Shown here piece by piece: positions 9,130 through 19,031 of a stretch of DNA of 64,000 bases (position 1 is the first letter of the stretch; each line of letters starts with the position of its first letter). A program made the position numbers and the translations under genes. The notes under the pieces are model-generated. The model did no database searches. It was not told the DNA's origin and worked only from the letters and a program-made list of their open reading frames with translations. The stretch covers positions 248,001-312,000 of the forward strand of contig NZ_WSFT01000053.1 of NCBI RefSeq assembly GCF_016820655.1. Direction: 5' to 3'. The stretch is from Anaeromonas frigoriresistens (GTDB lineage: Bacteria; Bacillota; Clostridia; Tissierellales; SIT17).

Positions 9130-9399
9130 ATGAGTCAAGGGGATGTAATAAAGTTAGCACAGGATGCTATGTTCTCTATTTTAATTTTATCAGCACCAAT
9201 GTTAGGCTTTGGTTTATTAGTAGGTTTATTAGTGAGTATATTCCAAGCAACTACTCAGATCCAAGAAGCAACATTAGCCTTTGTACCTAAAATAATTGCA
9301 GTTTTAGTTGCATTTATTGTTTTTGGACCATGGATACTTACTTATATTGTAGAATTTACTGAAGACTTATTTATGAATATTAATAAATACATTCAATAG
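9130..9399 (+). CDS. fliQ: Flagellar export gate protein FliQ
   Basis: An 89-residue protein with two membrane helices and the FliQ landmarks 'APMLGFGLLVGLLVSIFQATTQIQE' (core residues 25-49) and 'LAFVPKIIAVL'. It forms the export gate with FliP and FliR. The start ATG follows ATAGGAG. It sits between fliP and fliR. Confidence 0.96.
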   Translation: MSQGDVIKLAQDAMFSILILSAPMLGFGLLVGLLVSIFQATTQIQEATLAFVPKIIAVLVAFIVFGPWILTYIVEFTEDLFMNINKYIQ

Positions 9400-9410
9400 G
9401 ATGAATAATT

Positions 9411-10193
9411 ATGGACTTATTTGATTACATTTTTTCAGAATATCAGACTTTTATACTAGTTTTCATAAGAATGACTGGGATTTTTATAATAACACCTATT
9501 TTTAGTAGAACTAATATACCTTCAATATTTAAAGTATCCTTTGCCTTACTACTATCGATTATTACCTTTAGTACCATAAGTGAGCAGGGTATTAGTTTTG
9601 ATACAGAAATTCATTTAGTTATATTGATAATTAAAGAACTTAGTGTAGGGTTAATAATTGGATTCATATCTTATTTATTTTTCATATCATTATTTATCGC
9701 TGGCCAGATAATTGATACCCAGATTGGTTTTGGAATGGTAAATCTATTTGATCCTCAACATAATGCTCAAGTACCAATTACAGGTAATCTATATTATATA
9801 TTAGCATTATTAATATTTTTGACTATTGACGGACATCATTGGTTTCTACAAGCCATAATAAAGTCATATTCTATATTACCCCTAGGGTCGATAAGTATTA
9901 ACGAGGGAATTTTAAAACAAATGATATACGTATTTTCTGAGATATTTAATATAGGATTCAAAATAAGTAGTCCTATACTAGCAACAGTTTTTTTAGCAAA
10001 TATATTATTAGGAATAATAGCTAGAACTATGCCTCAGATGAATGTCTTTGTGGTTGGTATGCCTTTAAAAATAATAGTAGGGATATTAACTATTTTTATA
10101 ACACTACCAATTTATTTAATAGCTCTTCAACATATTTTTGACAATATGTCTGGGGAGATTTTTAACTTTTTACAGTTGCTTATGAAGGGTTGA
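9411..10193 (+). CDS. fliR: Flagellar export gate protein FliR
   Basis: A polytopic membrane protein of 260 residues with the FliR pattern: 'FILVFIRMTGIFIITPIFSR' near residues 14-33, 'KELSVGLIIGFISYLFF', the conserved 'GQIIDTQIGFGMVN' and 'NIGFKISSPI'. It is the third component of the FliPQR gate. The ribosome binding site is weak (GGATG). The next gene, flhB, follows with a start very near or overlapping this stop. Confidence 0.95.
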   Translation: MDLFDYIFSEYQTFILVFIRMTGIFIITPIFSRTNIPSIFKVSFALLLSIITFSTISEQGISFDTEIHLVILIIKELSVGLIIGFISYLFFISLFIAGQIIDTQIGFGMVNLFDPQHNAQVPITGNLYYILALLIFLTIDGHHWFLQAIIKSYSILPLGSISINEGILKQMIYVFSEIFNIGFKISSPILATVFLANILLGIIARTMPQMNVFVVGMPLKIIVGILTIFITLPIYLIALQHIFDNMSGEIFNFLQLLMKG

Positions 10194-10198
10194 TTTAT

Positions 10199-11284
10199 GT
10201 GACTAATTACATTATAGACTTACAACTTTTTGCATCAGAAGAAAAAACAGAGAAACCCACATCAAAGAAAAGAAAAGAATCTAGAGAAAAAGGACAAGTT
10301 TTACAAAGTAGAGAGCTAACATCTGCTTTTTTACTAATATTCGCTTTTTTATCACTAAAAATTTTTGGACAATATATGGTCGATAATCTATCAAATTATA
10401 CAATATCAATTTTATCAGATCATTCTATATATAAAAGTTTATATACCGTGGATAATCTATCTATATTTTTTATGACTATGATTATTATAACTGCTAAGAT
10501 TATTGCTCCAATAATTGGAACTGTAGTAATTGTAGCCGTTTTAATTAGTTATCTTCAGGTAGGTTTTTTATTTAGTACTAAAAGCTTAAGCATGAAAATC
10601 AGTAGAATAAATCCATTAGAAGGGTTTAAAAAGATTTTTTCTACTAAATCTTTGGTAGAGCTAGTAAAATCATCAGTAAAAATATTTATTATAGGGTATG
10701 TTGTATCATTATATATTTATAATAATTTAAACAAAGTTTATGAATTATTTAATATGACTGTAAAGGAAATAGCTACAAATATTGGTTCATTAACTTTTGG
10801 AATTGCTATAAGATCTGGGGCAATATTATTTATATTAGCTATATTTGACTATTGGTATCAATGGTGGCAACATGAAAAAAATCTAAAAATGACTAAACAA
10901 GAAGTAAAACAAGAACATAAGCAATCTGATGGTGATCCATTAATAAAATCTAAAATTAAAGAAAAGCAAAGACAAATAGCTATGAGACGAATGATGCAAG
11001 ATGTGCCTAGTGCAGATGTTATCATTACAAATCCTACTCATTATGCAGTGGCAATAAAATATAATAAAGACAAATATGAAGCTCCTTACATAGTGGCTAA
11101 AGGACAGGATTTAATAGCTCAAAAAATTAAAGAAGTAGCAAAGGATTCAAATGTTACTATAGTAGAAAATAAATTATTAGCAAGATCACTTTACAGTTCT
11201 TGTGAGGTAGGAGATGTTATACCAGAAAAAATGTATCAGGCTGTGGCTGAAGTATTAGCCTATGTATTTAGTTTGAATACATAA
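10199..11284 (+). CDS. flhB: Flagellar export switch protein FlhB
   Basis: The N-terminus carries 'EEKTEKPTSKKRKESREKGQV' in part, the FlhB signature. Four membrane segments follow, and the cytoplasmic domain has the autocleavage motif NPTH (in 'ITNPTHYAVAIKY'). Cleavage there, together with FliK, changes export specificity. A TTG at 10190 is in frame and overlaps the fliR stop, but GAAGGG at 10184-10189 would touch it. The GTG at 10199 has 9-base spacing and gives a normal FlhB N-terminus, so I chose it. The product is 361 residues. Confidence 0.95.
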   Translation: MTNYIIDLQLFASEEKTEKPTSKKRKESREKGQVLQSRELTSAFLLIFAFLSLKIFGQYMVDNLSNYTISILSDHSIYKSLYTVDNLSIFFMTMIIITAKIIAPIIGTVVIVAVLISYLQVGFLFSTKSLSMKISRINPLEGFKKIFSTKSLVELVKSSVKIFIIGYVVSLYIYNNLNKVYELFNMTVKEIATNIGSLTFGIAIRSGAILFILAIFDYWYQWWQHEKNLKMTKQEVKQEHKQSDGDPLIKSKIKEKQRQIAMRRMMQDVPSADVIITNPTHYAVAIKYNKDKYEAPYIVAKGQDLIAQKIKEVAKDSNVTIVENKLLARSLYSSCEVGDVIPEKMYQAVAEVLAYVFSLNT

Positions 11285-11299
11285 TGAAAGGAGATAAAG

Positions 11300-13330
11300 A
11301 TGAAGTTCGGAGATATAGTTGTAGCTATTGGTATAATAGCAATTATAATAATTATAATAATACCTGTAAATGAAAATATTTTAGATATACTATTAAGTTT
11401 AAATATTTCCTTAGCATTATTGATATTATTACTTTCAATGTATATTGATAATGCACTAAGTTTTTCCATATTTCCTTCTTTACTACTTATAACTACGATG
11501 TTTCGATTATCACTAAATATATCTAGCACGAGAATGATACTTTCAAAAGGTGATGCTGGAAGTGTTATAGAGACATTTGGAGGATTTGTTATACAAGGAA
11601 ATCCAGTAGTAGGTTTTATTATATTCTTAATTATTGTAATAATTCAATTTCTTGTTATAACAAAAGGTTCAGAAAGAGTAGCAGAGGTAGCTGCCAGATT
11701 TACATTAGATGCTATGCCAGGAAAACAAATGGCCATTGATGCTGATTTGAATTCTGGTTTAATTACAGATATTGAAGCTAGAGAAAGAAGAAGTTTTATT
11801 CAAAGGGAGGCAGACTTTTATGGTTCTATGGATGGAGCCAGTAAATTTGTCAAAGGTGACGCTATAGCAGGTATAATAATTACTGTCTTAAATATAGTTG
11901 CAGGCTTTGCCATAGGTATGTTAACGCTAGACTTAACATTAGTTGAATCTTTAGCTAAGTTTACAACTTTAACAGTGGGAGATGGATTAGTTAGTCAAAT
12001 TCCAGCCTTAATGATATCAACAGCTACTGGTATAGTAGTAACTAGAGCTGCATCTGATTCTAATTTAGGGACAGATATAATAAATCAACTATTTTCTACA
12101 CATCCACGAGTAATGTTTTTGATTGCTGGTGTATTATATTTTCTAGGTATTGTAGGATTACCTCCGGTTCCATTTTTCATATTAGCAACTACTTTTCTAT
12201 GGATAGGTGTTGTAATGATGAAAAATATTAAAAAATCTAAAGAAGTTGATGTTGATACTGATAGTGAAGTAGATAAGGAAGAAATAAGAAAGCCAGAAAA
12301 TGTGAGATCATTACTTAAAGTTGAGGATATTGAATTAGAATTTGGGTATGGTATTATACCTTTAGCTGACTCTAATCAAGGAGGAGATCTACTAGATAGG
12401 GTTGTTATGATAAGAAGACAGATTGCTTTAGAATTAGGAATTATAGTTCCGATGATAAGGCTTAGGGATAATATCCAACTTAATCCTAATCAATATTTAA
12501 TTAAGATTAAAGGGGTAGAAGTATCTACAGGAGAGCTTATGTTTGATCATTATCTTGCTATGAATCCAGGAACGGCCAATGGAGAAATAGATGGAGTTGA
12601 TACAATAGAACCAGCCTTTGGTCTTCCAGCTAAATGGATAACAGAGGAACAAAGAGAGAAAGCTGAAATATTTGGTTACACTGTAGTTGATCCACCTTCA
12701 GTGATCTCAACTCATTTAACTGAAGTAATAAAAAGAAATATTGATGAGTTATTAGGTAGACAAGATGTAAAAGTGCTTATTGATAATATAAAAGAAGAGC
12801 ATCCAGCATTAGTAGATGAGGTTATACCTAGTGTAATGACAATTGGAGAAATACAAAAAGTATTATCTAATTTATTAAAGGAGCAACTATCCATAAGAGA
12901 TATGGTAACTATTTTAGAAACCTTGGCTGATTATGGTGCTGTTACAAAAGATACAGACATGCTTACAGAATATGTAAGGCAAAGACTTTCACGATATATT
13001 ACAAAAAAATATGTGGAAAGTAATATGCTTAAGGTGGTTACACTGGATTCAGAATTAGAACAATTAATAATGGATTCTATAAATCAAACAAATACAGGAT
13101 CATACTTATCATTAGAACCAACATTAGTACAGCAAATACTTAATAGTTTATCAAAGAATGTTCAAAAGCTTACTTCTATAGGCGAGCAACCTATAATATT
13201 AACAGCTCCTATTGTAAGATTATATTTCAAAAGGTTAACAGAACAAATTACTAGTGATTTTATTGTACTATCATATAATGAAATAGATCCTACTATTGAG
13301 ATAAAATCTCTAGGGATGGTGAAACTATAA
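11300..13330 (+). CDS. flhA: Flagellar export gate protein FlhA
   Basis: A large gate component with eight predicted membrane helices in residues about 1-310 and a cytoplasmic domain binding chaperone-substrate complexes. The FHIPEP signature region is visible ('RFTLDAMPGKQMAIDADL' core, then 'EARERRSFIQREADFYG'). The C-terminal domain has 'VMIRRQIALELGIIVP' and 'VIPSVMTIGEIQKVL'. The length of 676 residues is normal. The stop overlaps the flhF ATG by one base. Confidence 0.97.
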   Translation: MKFGDIVVAIGIIAIIIIIIIPVNENILDILLSLNISLALLILLLSMYIDNALSFSIFPSLLLITTMFRLSLNISSTRMILSKGDAGSVIETFGGFVIQGNPVVGFIIFLIIVIIQFLVITKGSERVAEVAARFTLDAMPGKQMAIDADLNSGLITDIEARERRSFIQREADFYGSMDGASKFVKGDAIAGIIITVLNIVAGFAIGMLTLDLTLVESLAKFTTLTVGDGLVSQIPALMISTATGIVVTRAASDSNLGTDIINQLFSTHPRVMFLIAGVLYFLGIVGLPPVPFFILATTFLWIGVVMMKNIKKSKEVDVDTDSEVDKEEIRKPENVRSLLKVEDIELEFGYGIIPLADSNQGGDLLDRVVMIRRQIALELGIIVPMIRLRDNIQLNPNQYLIKIKGVEVSTGELMFDHYLAMNPGTANGEIDGVDTIEPAFGLPAKWITEEQREKAEIFGYTVVDPPSVISTHLTEVIKRNIDELLGRQDVKVLIDNIKEEHPALVDEVIPSVMTIGEIQKVLSNLLKEQLSIRDMVTILETLADYGAVTKDTDMLTEYVRQRLSRYITKKYVESNMLKVVTLDSELEQLIMDSINQTNTGSYLSLEPTLVQQILNSLSKNVQKLTSIGEQPIILTAPIVRLYFKRLTEQITSDFIVLSYNEIDPTIEIKSLGMVKL

Positions 13331-14436
13331 TGAATATTAAACGATATATAGGAAGAACTAACCATGAAGCAATGTTAAAGTTAAAAAAGGAATTAGGAGA
13401 AGATGCTGTAATTCTACATACTAGAAAAATTAAAACTAAGGGATTACTAGGACTCTTTAAAAAACCTCTAGTAGAAGTGGTTGCAGCAAGAGAGGAAAAC
13501 ATTTCACCAAATAATAATAAATCTAACTTTAATTACAAACCAACAAAAAAAAGAAATACAAATGAAATAGACAATTTAAATAAAGAAATTACTAAATTAA
13601 GAAAAACAATTGAAGCTCATATAATACCAACAACTATACAAGATGATGGTAATCTAGATGAGAATCTTATGTATTTAAAGAATATATTAATTAATAATGG
13701 TGTTATAGAAGAATATGCATTAAGTATCATTAAAGAGCTGAAAAGTAGTTTTAATATAACAAATAAAAATGAAGAAGATCTAATTAATATATTAAAACAA
13801 TTAATAAACTCCACCCTAGGTGAAGCTAACCCTATAGAGATTGATAATAATAAAAAGGTTGTTTTTTTTGTGGGTACTACAGGAGTGGGTAAAACTACAA
13901 CTTTAGCAAAAATAGCAGCAGATTTATCTCTAAATAAAGATAAAGAGTTAGGTCTTATAACTGCAGATACCTATAGAATAGCAGCTGTGGAACAATTAAA
14001 AACTTATAGTGAAATTTTAAACTTACCTTTAGAAATAATTTATAATACAGAGGAAATTTATATGCCTATGTCGAAATTTAAAGATAAAGATATAATTTTA
14101 GTAGATACTGCTGGAAGAAGCCATAAAGATCATGAAAAAATTTCTGAATTAGAAAGTATGATAGATATTATTAACAATAAAGAAGTATATTTAGTACTGA
14201 GTATTAATACAGAATTCAGTTCAATAAAATCTATTATTGATAATTACAGTAAAATTCCAGAATTAAAGCTCATTTTTACTAAGTTAGATGAAACTGAAAA
14301 AATAGGGAATATTTTAAATGCTAAACTATACTCAAAGTATCCTATATCATATATTACAAATGGTCAAAATGTACCGGAAGACCTCCAAGTATTTAGTAAT
14401 GAAATAATTACTGATATGATAGTTGGTGAAAATTAA
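13330..14436 (+). CDS. flhF: Flagellar biosynthesis GTPase FlhF
   Basis: An SRP-type GTPase that sets flagellar position and number. The N-terminal basic region begins 'MNIKRYIGRTNHEAMLKLK'. The NG domain holds the P-loop 'GTTGVGKTTTLAKIAA' (residues about 180-195), 'TADTYRIAAVEQLKTY', the G3 'LVDTAGRS' and G4 'TKLDET'. The length is 368 residues. The gene for its partner ATPase FlhG follows at once. Confidence 0.96.
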   Translation: MNIKRYIGRTNHEAMLKLKKELGEDAVILHTRKIKTKGLLGLFKKPLVEVVAAREENISPNNNKSNFNYKPTKKRNTNEIDNLNKEITKLRKTIEAHIIPTTIQDDGNLDENLMYLKNILINNGVIEEYALSIIKELKSSFNITNKNEEDLINILKQLINSTLGEANPIEIDNNKKVVFFVGTTGVGKTTTLAKIAADLSLNKDKELGLITADTYRIAAVEQLKTYSEILNLPLEIIYNTEEIYMPMSKFKDKDIILVDTAGRSHKDHEKISELESMIDIINNKEVYLVLSINTEFSSIKSIIDNYSKIPELKLIFTKLDETEKIGNILNAKLYSKYPISYITNGQNVPEDLQVFSNEIITDMIVGEN

Positions 14437-14437
14437 A

Positions 14438-15334
14438 TTGAGAGATCAAGCTGAGAAGTTAAGACAATTAATAGTCAATAGAAAGAAAAATAATGAAAGT
14501 ATAGATAATAAGAGTGTTAGTAATACTCGAGTACTTACTGTTACCAGCGGTAAAGGGGGGGTAGGGAAAACTAATTTTACAATAAATCTATCACTTTCTT
14601 TATGTAAATTAGGATATAAAGTGGCTATATTAGATGCAGATATTGGTTTTGCAAATATTGATGTCATACTTGGTATTATGCCTAAATATTCTTTAATTGA
14701 TGTTATTCGAGAGAATAAAGATATATTAGATATAATGGAAAATGGACCTTATGGATTGAAAATTATTCCAGGGGGCTCAGGACTTGAAGATATAATGCAC
14801 ATGGAGACTAATGAACTAGAAATACTAACTAATCAATTAATGAAGTTAGAAGAGTCTATGGACTTCATTATAATAGATACTGGTGCAGGAGTTTCTAAAG
14901 CTGTAATTAATTTTGTAAGCTCCTCAGATGAAATAATTTTAGTTACAACTCCAGAACCCACATCCCTAACAGATGGCTATGCTATGCTCAAAGTTATTAA
15001 TAACCACGTTAAAAAAGATAATGTAAAATTAGTAGTTAATAGAGTTCAAAATGAAAGAGAGTCTATTGAAGTTTACAATAAACTTAATAGAGCTACTATA
15101 AAATTCTTAAATCTAGAATTAGAGAATTTGGGTTATATATATGAATCAAAATTAGTAACAAACTCTGTTAAAAATCAATTGCCTTTTGTATTATCAGATT
15201 CAAAATCACCTATAAGTAGGATGATTAACACCATAGCTCTTCGTTTAATTGATAAAGAAAATGTTGCTACACATAATGGGCTAAGAGGTTTTTTAAGCAA
15301 TATCAAAAATTTAGTAAATAGAGGTGGTGACTAG
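14438..15334 (+). CDS. flhG: Flagellum site-determining ATPase FlhG (YlxH)
   Basis: A MinD/ParA-type ATPase that works with FlhF. It has the deviant Walker A 'TSGKGGVGKTNFTINLS', 'LDADIGFANIDVILG' and the switch II-like 'IIIDTGAGVSKAV'. The N-terminal peptide 'DQAEKLRQLI' is the FlhF-activating motif typical of FlhG. A TTG at 14423 is in frame, but the TTG at 14438 lies 8 bases after GGTGA and starts exactly at the conserved peptide, so I chose it (298 residues). It lies one base after the flhF stop. Confidence 0.93.
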   Translation: MRDQAEKLRQLIVNRKKNNESIDNKSVSNTRVLTVTSGKGGVGKTNFTINLSLSLCKLGYKVAILDADIGFANIDVILGIMPKYSLIDVIRENKDILDIMENGPYGLKIIPGGSGLEDIMHMETNELEILTNQLMKLEESMDFIIIDTGAGVSKAVINFVSSSDEIILVTTPEPTSLTDGYAMLKVINNHVKKDNVKLVVNRVQNERESIEVYNKLNRATIKFLNLELENLGYIYESKLVTNSVKNQLPFVLSDSKSPISRMINTIALRLIDKENVATHNGLRGFLSNIKNLVNRGGD

Positions 15335-15335
15335 T

Positions 15336-15965
15336 ATGAATAAAACAACACCTAATCTTGAGTTAGGAAATAAGATTGAAATATATATTGGAAATCAGGG
15401 ATATGTAAGTCAAGTATCAGATATTATAAATAAAGACAAATTGATAATATTAGGGCCTATTAAATATGGGAAACTTGTTAATATTTTAATAGGAACTGAA
15501 CTTAAAATAATGTTTACTCTAAAGGATAAAGCTAGATATTGGTTTAATGGTGTTGTAGAAAATGTTGATAGAGAAAACTTATATAAGCTTCATATTAAGA
15601 AAATTAATGATACTGTTAAACTACAAGAAAGAGAATATTTTAGATTGAAAAAAATTTTGGATGTATCTATTACATTGGACAATAATGATATAATAAAAGT
15701 TTTTACAGAAGATATAAGTGGTAAAGGCCTCAAAATTGTAACTAAAAGAACTTTTAATCTAGGAGATAATCTTTTTCTTGAATTTTCATTAAATGATAAA
15801 AATATAAAGACAACTGGAGAAGTTGTAAGAGTAGAAGATTATGATGAAATTAACAATAATATTTATGGAATATGCTATAATAATTTAGATAAAGAATCTA
15901 GAGATATCATTGTAAAATACATATTTGAAGAGCAAAGAAAGCTAAGAAAAAAAGGGTTGAATTAA
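15336..15965 (+). CDS. PilZ domain protein, YcgR/YpfA-like flagellar brake
   Basis: A 209-residue protein with an N-terminal YcgR-like domain (about residues 5-95) and a C-terminal PilZ domain. The cyclic-di-GMP motif is present: RxxxR as 'REYFR', then the DxSxxG-type 'EDISGKG'. Such proteins slow the motor or change switching when c-di-GMP rises. The family role is established; its role here is inferred from its place between flhG and cheB. GTGs at 15324 and 15327 are in frame, but the GAGGTGG site at 15321-15327 fits the ATG at 15336. Confidence 0.88.
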   Translation: MNKTTPNLELGNKIEIYIGNQGYVSQVSDIINKDKLIILGPIKYGKLVNILIGTELKIMFTLKDKARYWFNGVVENVDRENLYKLHIKKINDTVKLQEREYFRLKKILDVSITLDNNDIIKVFTEDISGKGLKIVTKRTFNLGDNLFLEFSLNDKNIKTTGEVVRVEDYDEINNNIYGICYNNLDKESRDIIVKYIFEEQRKLRKKGLN

Positions 15966-15967
15966 TT

Positions 15968-17014
15968 ATGAAAAAAGTATTTATTGTTGATGACTCAGCT
16001 TTTATGAGAAAAATAATATCAGACATAGTGAACCAAGATAGTGAATTAACAGTTATTGATACAGCTAGAAATGGAAAAGAAGCTCTTGAAAAATTAAAAT
16101 ATATACATGTAGATATTCTTACACTTGATATAGAGATGCCTATAATGAATGGAATTGAAACTTTAAAAGAACTCAAAAAAAATAATATCGATATACCAGT
16201 ATTGATGCTAAGCAGTCTTACAAGAGATGGGGCTGAATTAACATTAAAAGCATTAGAAATAGGAGCAATAGATTTTATTACAAAGCCTAGTAGTATATTT
16301 AAAGTTAATAATGATGAGAAAAAAAATGAAATTATAAGCAAAATTAAAGGAGCAATTAATACTAAGACAATTTTTATCACCAATACTGAAAAAATTGTCT
16401 TCAAGGAAAAAGCACATAAAATAGTTAAGAATAAACAAGTTAAGAATATTATAGGAATAGGATCTTCCACTGGTGGCCCGAGAGCTTTACAAGAGATAAT
16501 TCCTCAAATTTCAGAAGATGTAGATGGATCTTTTGTAGTTGTACAACATATGCCCCCGGGGTTTACCAAATCATTAGCAGACAGACTTAATAGGATGTCC
16601 CATGTAATCGTAAAAGAAGCTGAGAATGATGAGATAGTCAGAAATGGATATTGTTATATTGCACCAGGGGACAAGCATTTAAAACTAGTCAATCACAATA
16701 ATAATATCAAAATTATATTAGATGATGGTATAAATGTAAATGGACATAAACCTTCAGTGGATGTGTTAATGAATTCAATCTCTAATCTAGAAAATATTAA
16801 TAAAATTGGAGTAATATTAACAGGAATGGGTTCAGATGGTGCTTTAGGATTAAAAAATTTAGTAAAATCAGGGGGATATTCTATAGGTCAAAATGAAGAA
16901 TCTTGCATAGTCTATGGGATGCCAAAATCTGCATATAATATAGGTGCAGTAGATGTGCAGTTGCCCCTTGAAGATATAATAAGTGAAATTTATAATAAAT
17001 TGGGGGGATTGTAA
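15968..17014 (+). CDS. cheB: Chemotaxis response regulator / protein-glutamate methylesterase CheB
   Basis: A receiver domain (residues 1-120) with phosphoacceptor Asp54 in 'LDIEMPIMNG' is linked to a methylesterase domain. The latter has the catalytic Ser in 'GIGSSTGGPRAL', His in 'VQHMPPGFT' and Asp in 'GMGSDGALG'. It removes methyl groups from chemoreceptors and deamidates them. The length of 348 residues is typical. The paired methyltransferase gene cheR is not in this window. The stop overlaps cheA by one base. Confidence 0.97.
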   Translation: MKKVFIVDDSAFMRKIISDIVNQDSELTVIDTARNGKEALEKLKYIHVDILTLDIEMPIMNGIETLKELKKNNIDIPVLMLSSLTRDGAELTLKALEIGAIDFITKPSSIFKVNNDEKKNEIISKIKGAINTKTIFITNTEKIVFKEKAHKIVKNKQVKNIIGIGSSTGGPRALQEIIPQISEDVDGSFVVVQHMPPGFTKSLADRLNRMSHVIVKEAENDEIVRNGYCYIAPGDKHLKLVNHNNNIKIILDDGINVNGHKPSVDVLMNSISNLENINKIGVILTGMGSDGALGLKNLVKSGGYSIGQNEESCIVYGMPKSAYNIGAVDVQLPLEDIISEIYNKLGGL

Positions 17015-19020
17015 TGGAAATCAATCAATATATAGATATATTTATTGAAGAATCGAATGAGCACTTACAAAGTATGAATGAATGTTTATTGAAATTAGAA
17101 AATGAACCTGAAAATACAGAATTATTAAATGAAATTTTTAGAGTATCTCATACTATAAAAGGCATGTCTGCAACTATGGGTTATGAAAAAATGGCAAGTT
17201 TAACTCATGAAATGGAGAATTTATTACAAGAATTAAGAAGTGATAAAATATCAATCAATACTGATATTATTGATATTTTATTTGAATGCTTCGATAAACT
17301 TGAGCAATATACAAAAAATGTCGCTGAGCAATCAAATGAAGGTGAAATTGAAGTTTCTAATTTAATTGTAAAATTAAATAGCATACTTAATGATAATGAT
17401 AAGTTAATTATTGCTGATTATACAAGCGATACAGGAGTAAAAAATATTGACTATTACATACTTAATATATTAAAAGAAGCAATGAAAAAAAACATGAAGG
17501 GATATAGAATAACAGTAGAAATAGATGAAAAGTGTATGCTTAAAGCCGCTAGAGCGTTTATTGTGTTTAATACACTAGAAGAATATTCTGAAATAATTAA
17601 ATCTGAACCTTCTACAGAAGATATTGAAGATGAGAATTTTGATAATAAATTTGAAGTTCTAATAATTACTGAAAATTCTGTTGAAGAAATTAATAAAGAA
17701 TTGACCCAAATATCTGAAATTAAAAGCATACTTATTGAAGAACTTGAAGAATCCAGTATTAATGCAGATTATGATCAAGATTATAAAGAAAAAACAATTA
17801 AAAAAGATAATTTAGAAGAGTTTAAAGAAGTGAGTGCTGATAAAATTGAAAAAAAGAAAAAAACAGTAAATAATAAAGTTGGTAAAACTGTAAGGGTTGA
17901 TATAGAACGGCTAGATAATTTAATGAATTTAGTAAGTGAATTAATAATAATAAAAACTCGAATGGAAGATATAGGGGATAATAATAGCAAACAAAGCATG
18001 AATGAGGCTACTGAATATTTAGAAAGAATCACAACAAATTTACATGATGCTGTAATGAAGGTAAGAATGGTCCCAATAGAGAGAGTATTTAATAGATTTC
18101 CAAGAATGGTTAGAGATTTATCTAAAGAGTTAGGAAAAGATATTAACTTGAAAATGTCGGGGGAAGATACAGAGGTAGATAGAACTGTAATTGATGAGAT
18201 TGGAGATCCATTGATACATTTAATTAGAAATTCAATTGATCACGGAATAGAAACACCAGATAAGAGAAAGTTACTTGGAAAAGAAGCTGAGGGTACGGTA
18301 TTCTTAAAAGCTTATCCTGATGGTAATAATGTTGTAATTGAAGTGCAAGACAATGGTTCAGGGATAAATATAGATAAAGTTAAACAGAAAGCTATAGAAA
18401 ATAATGTCATTACTGAGGAACAAGCTAATCAAATGGATGATAAAGAAGTACCAGAATTACTATTCATGCCTGGATTTAGTACAGCTGATGAGATAACAGA
18501 TATTTCAGGGAGAGGGGTAGGACTTGATGTTGTTAAATCAAAAATAAATTCAATTGGTGGTATAGTAGAGGTTGAAACCAAAAAAGAAGAGTACACTAAG
18601 TTTACAATAAGAATACCTTTAACTTTAGCAATAATACAAGCTTTATTAATAAAGTTATCTAATGAGATATATGCTATACCATTAAGTTCTATAAAAGAAA
18701 TTACTACTATTAAAACTGAGGATATAAGAAAAGTACAAAATCAAGAAGTTATTCTCTATAGAAATAAAACATTGCCAATCATTAGATTAAGTTCTATATT
18801 AGATACTAAAACTAATTTAAATAAAAAAGAGTTAATAACAGTAATTGTGAAAAAAGGAGAAAAAGAGGCTGGCTTTATTGTTGATGAATTATTAGGTCAA
18901 CAAGAGATAGTTATTAAATCTTTAGGTAAGTACTTGTCAAATGTTAAATACTTAGCTGGTGCAACTATTTTAGGTAATGGTAACATTTCTTTAATACTAG
19001 ATGTAAATTCATTATTTTAA
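17014..19020 (+). CDS. cheA: Chemotaxis histidine kinase CheA
   Basis: Domains in order: P1 HPt with His46 ('RVSHTIKGMSA'); a P2-like region (about 140-245) and charged linker; P3 dimerisation ('VDIERLDNLMNLVSELII'); P4 kinase with the N box 'HLIRNSIDHGIE', G1 'VQDNGSGI' and G2 'GRGVGLDVVKS'; and P5 CheW-like C-terminus. The kinase phosphorylates CheY and CheB. The length of 668 residues is normal. It is followed 11 bases later by cheW. Confidence 0.97.
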   Translation: MEINQYIDIFIEESNEHLQSMNECLLKLENEPENTELLNEIFRVSHTIKGMSATMGYEKMASLTHEMENLLQELRSDKISINTDIIDILFECFDKLEQYTKNVAEQSNEGEIEVSNLIVKLNSILNDNDKLIIADYTSDTGVKNIDYYILNILKEAMKKNMKGYRITVEIDEKCMLKAARAFIVFNTLEEYSEIIKSEPSTEDIEDENFDNKFEVLIITENSVEEINKELTQISEIKSILIEELEESSINADYDQDYKEKTIKKDNLEEFKEVSADKIEKKKKTVNNKVGKTVRVDIERLDNLMNLVSELIIIKTRMEDIGDNNSKQSMNEATEYLERITTNLHDAVMKVRMVPIERVFNRFPRMVRDLSKELGKDINLKMSGEDTEVDRTVIDEIGDPLIHLIRNSIDHGIETPDKRKLLGKEAEGTVFLKAYPDGNNVVIEVQDNGSGINIDKVKQKAIENNVITEEQANQMDDKEVPELLFMPGFSTADEITDISGRGVGLDVVKSKINSIGGIVEVETKKEEYTKFTIRIPLTLAIIQALLIKLSNEIYAIPLSSIKEITTIKTEDIRKVQNQEVILYRNKTLPIIRLSSILDTKTNLNKKELITVIVKKGEKEAGFIVDELLGQQEIVIKSLGKYLSNVKYLAGATILGNGNISLILDVNSLF

Positions 19021-19031
19021 GGAGGATTTTT

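Noticed and set aside
10190-10201. TTG at 10190 as the flhB start
   Set aside because: The ribosome binding site GAAGGG ends directly before it, leaving no spacing; the GTG at 10199 fits.
15907-16470. Open frame of 187 codons on the - strand opposite cheB
   Set aside because: It lies wholly over the cheB/PilZ genes, has no ribosome binding site or recognisable domain, and its product is a low-complexity Ile/Ser/Phe string as expected from reading AT-rich genes backward.
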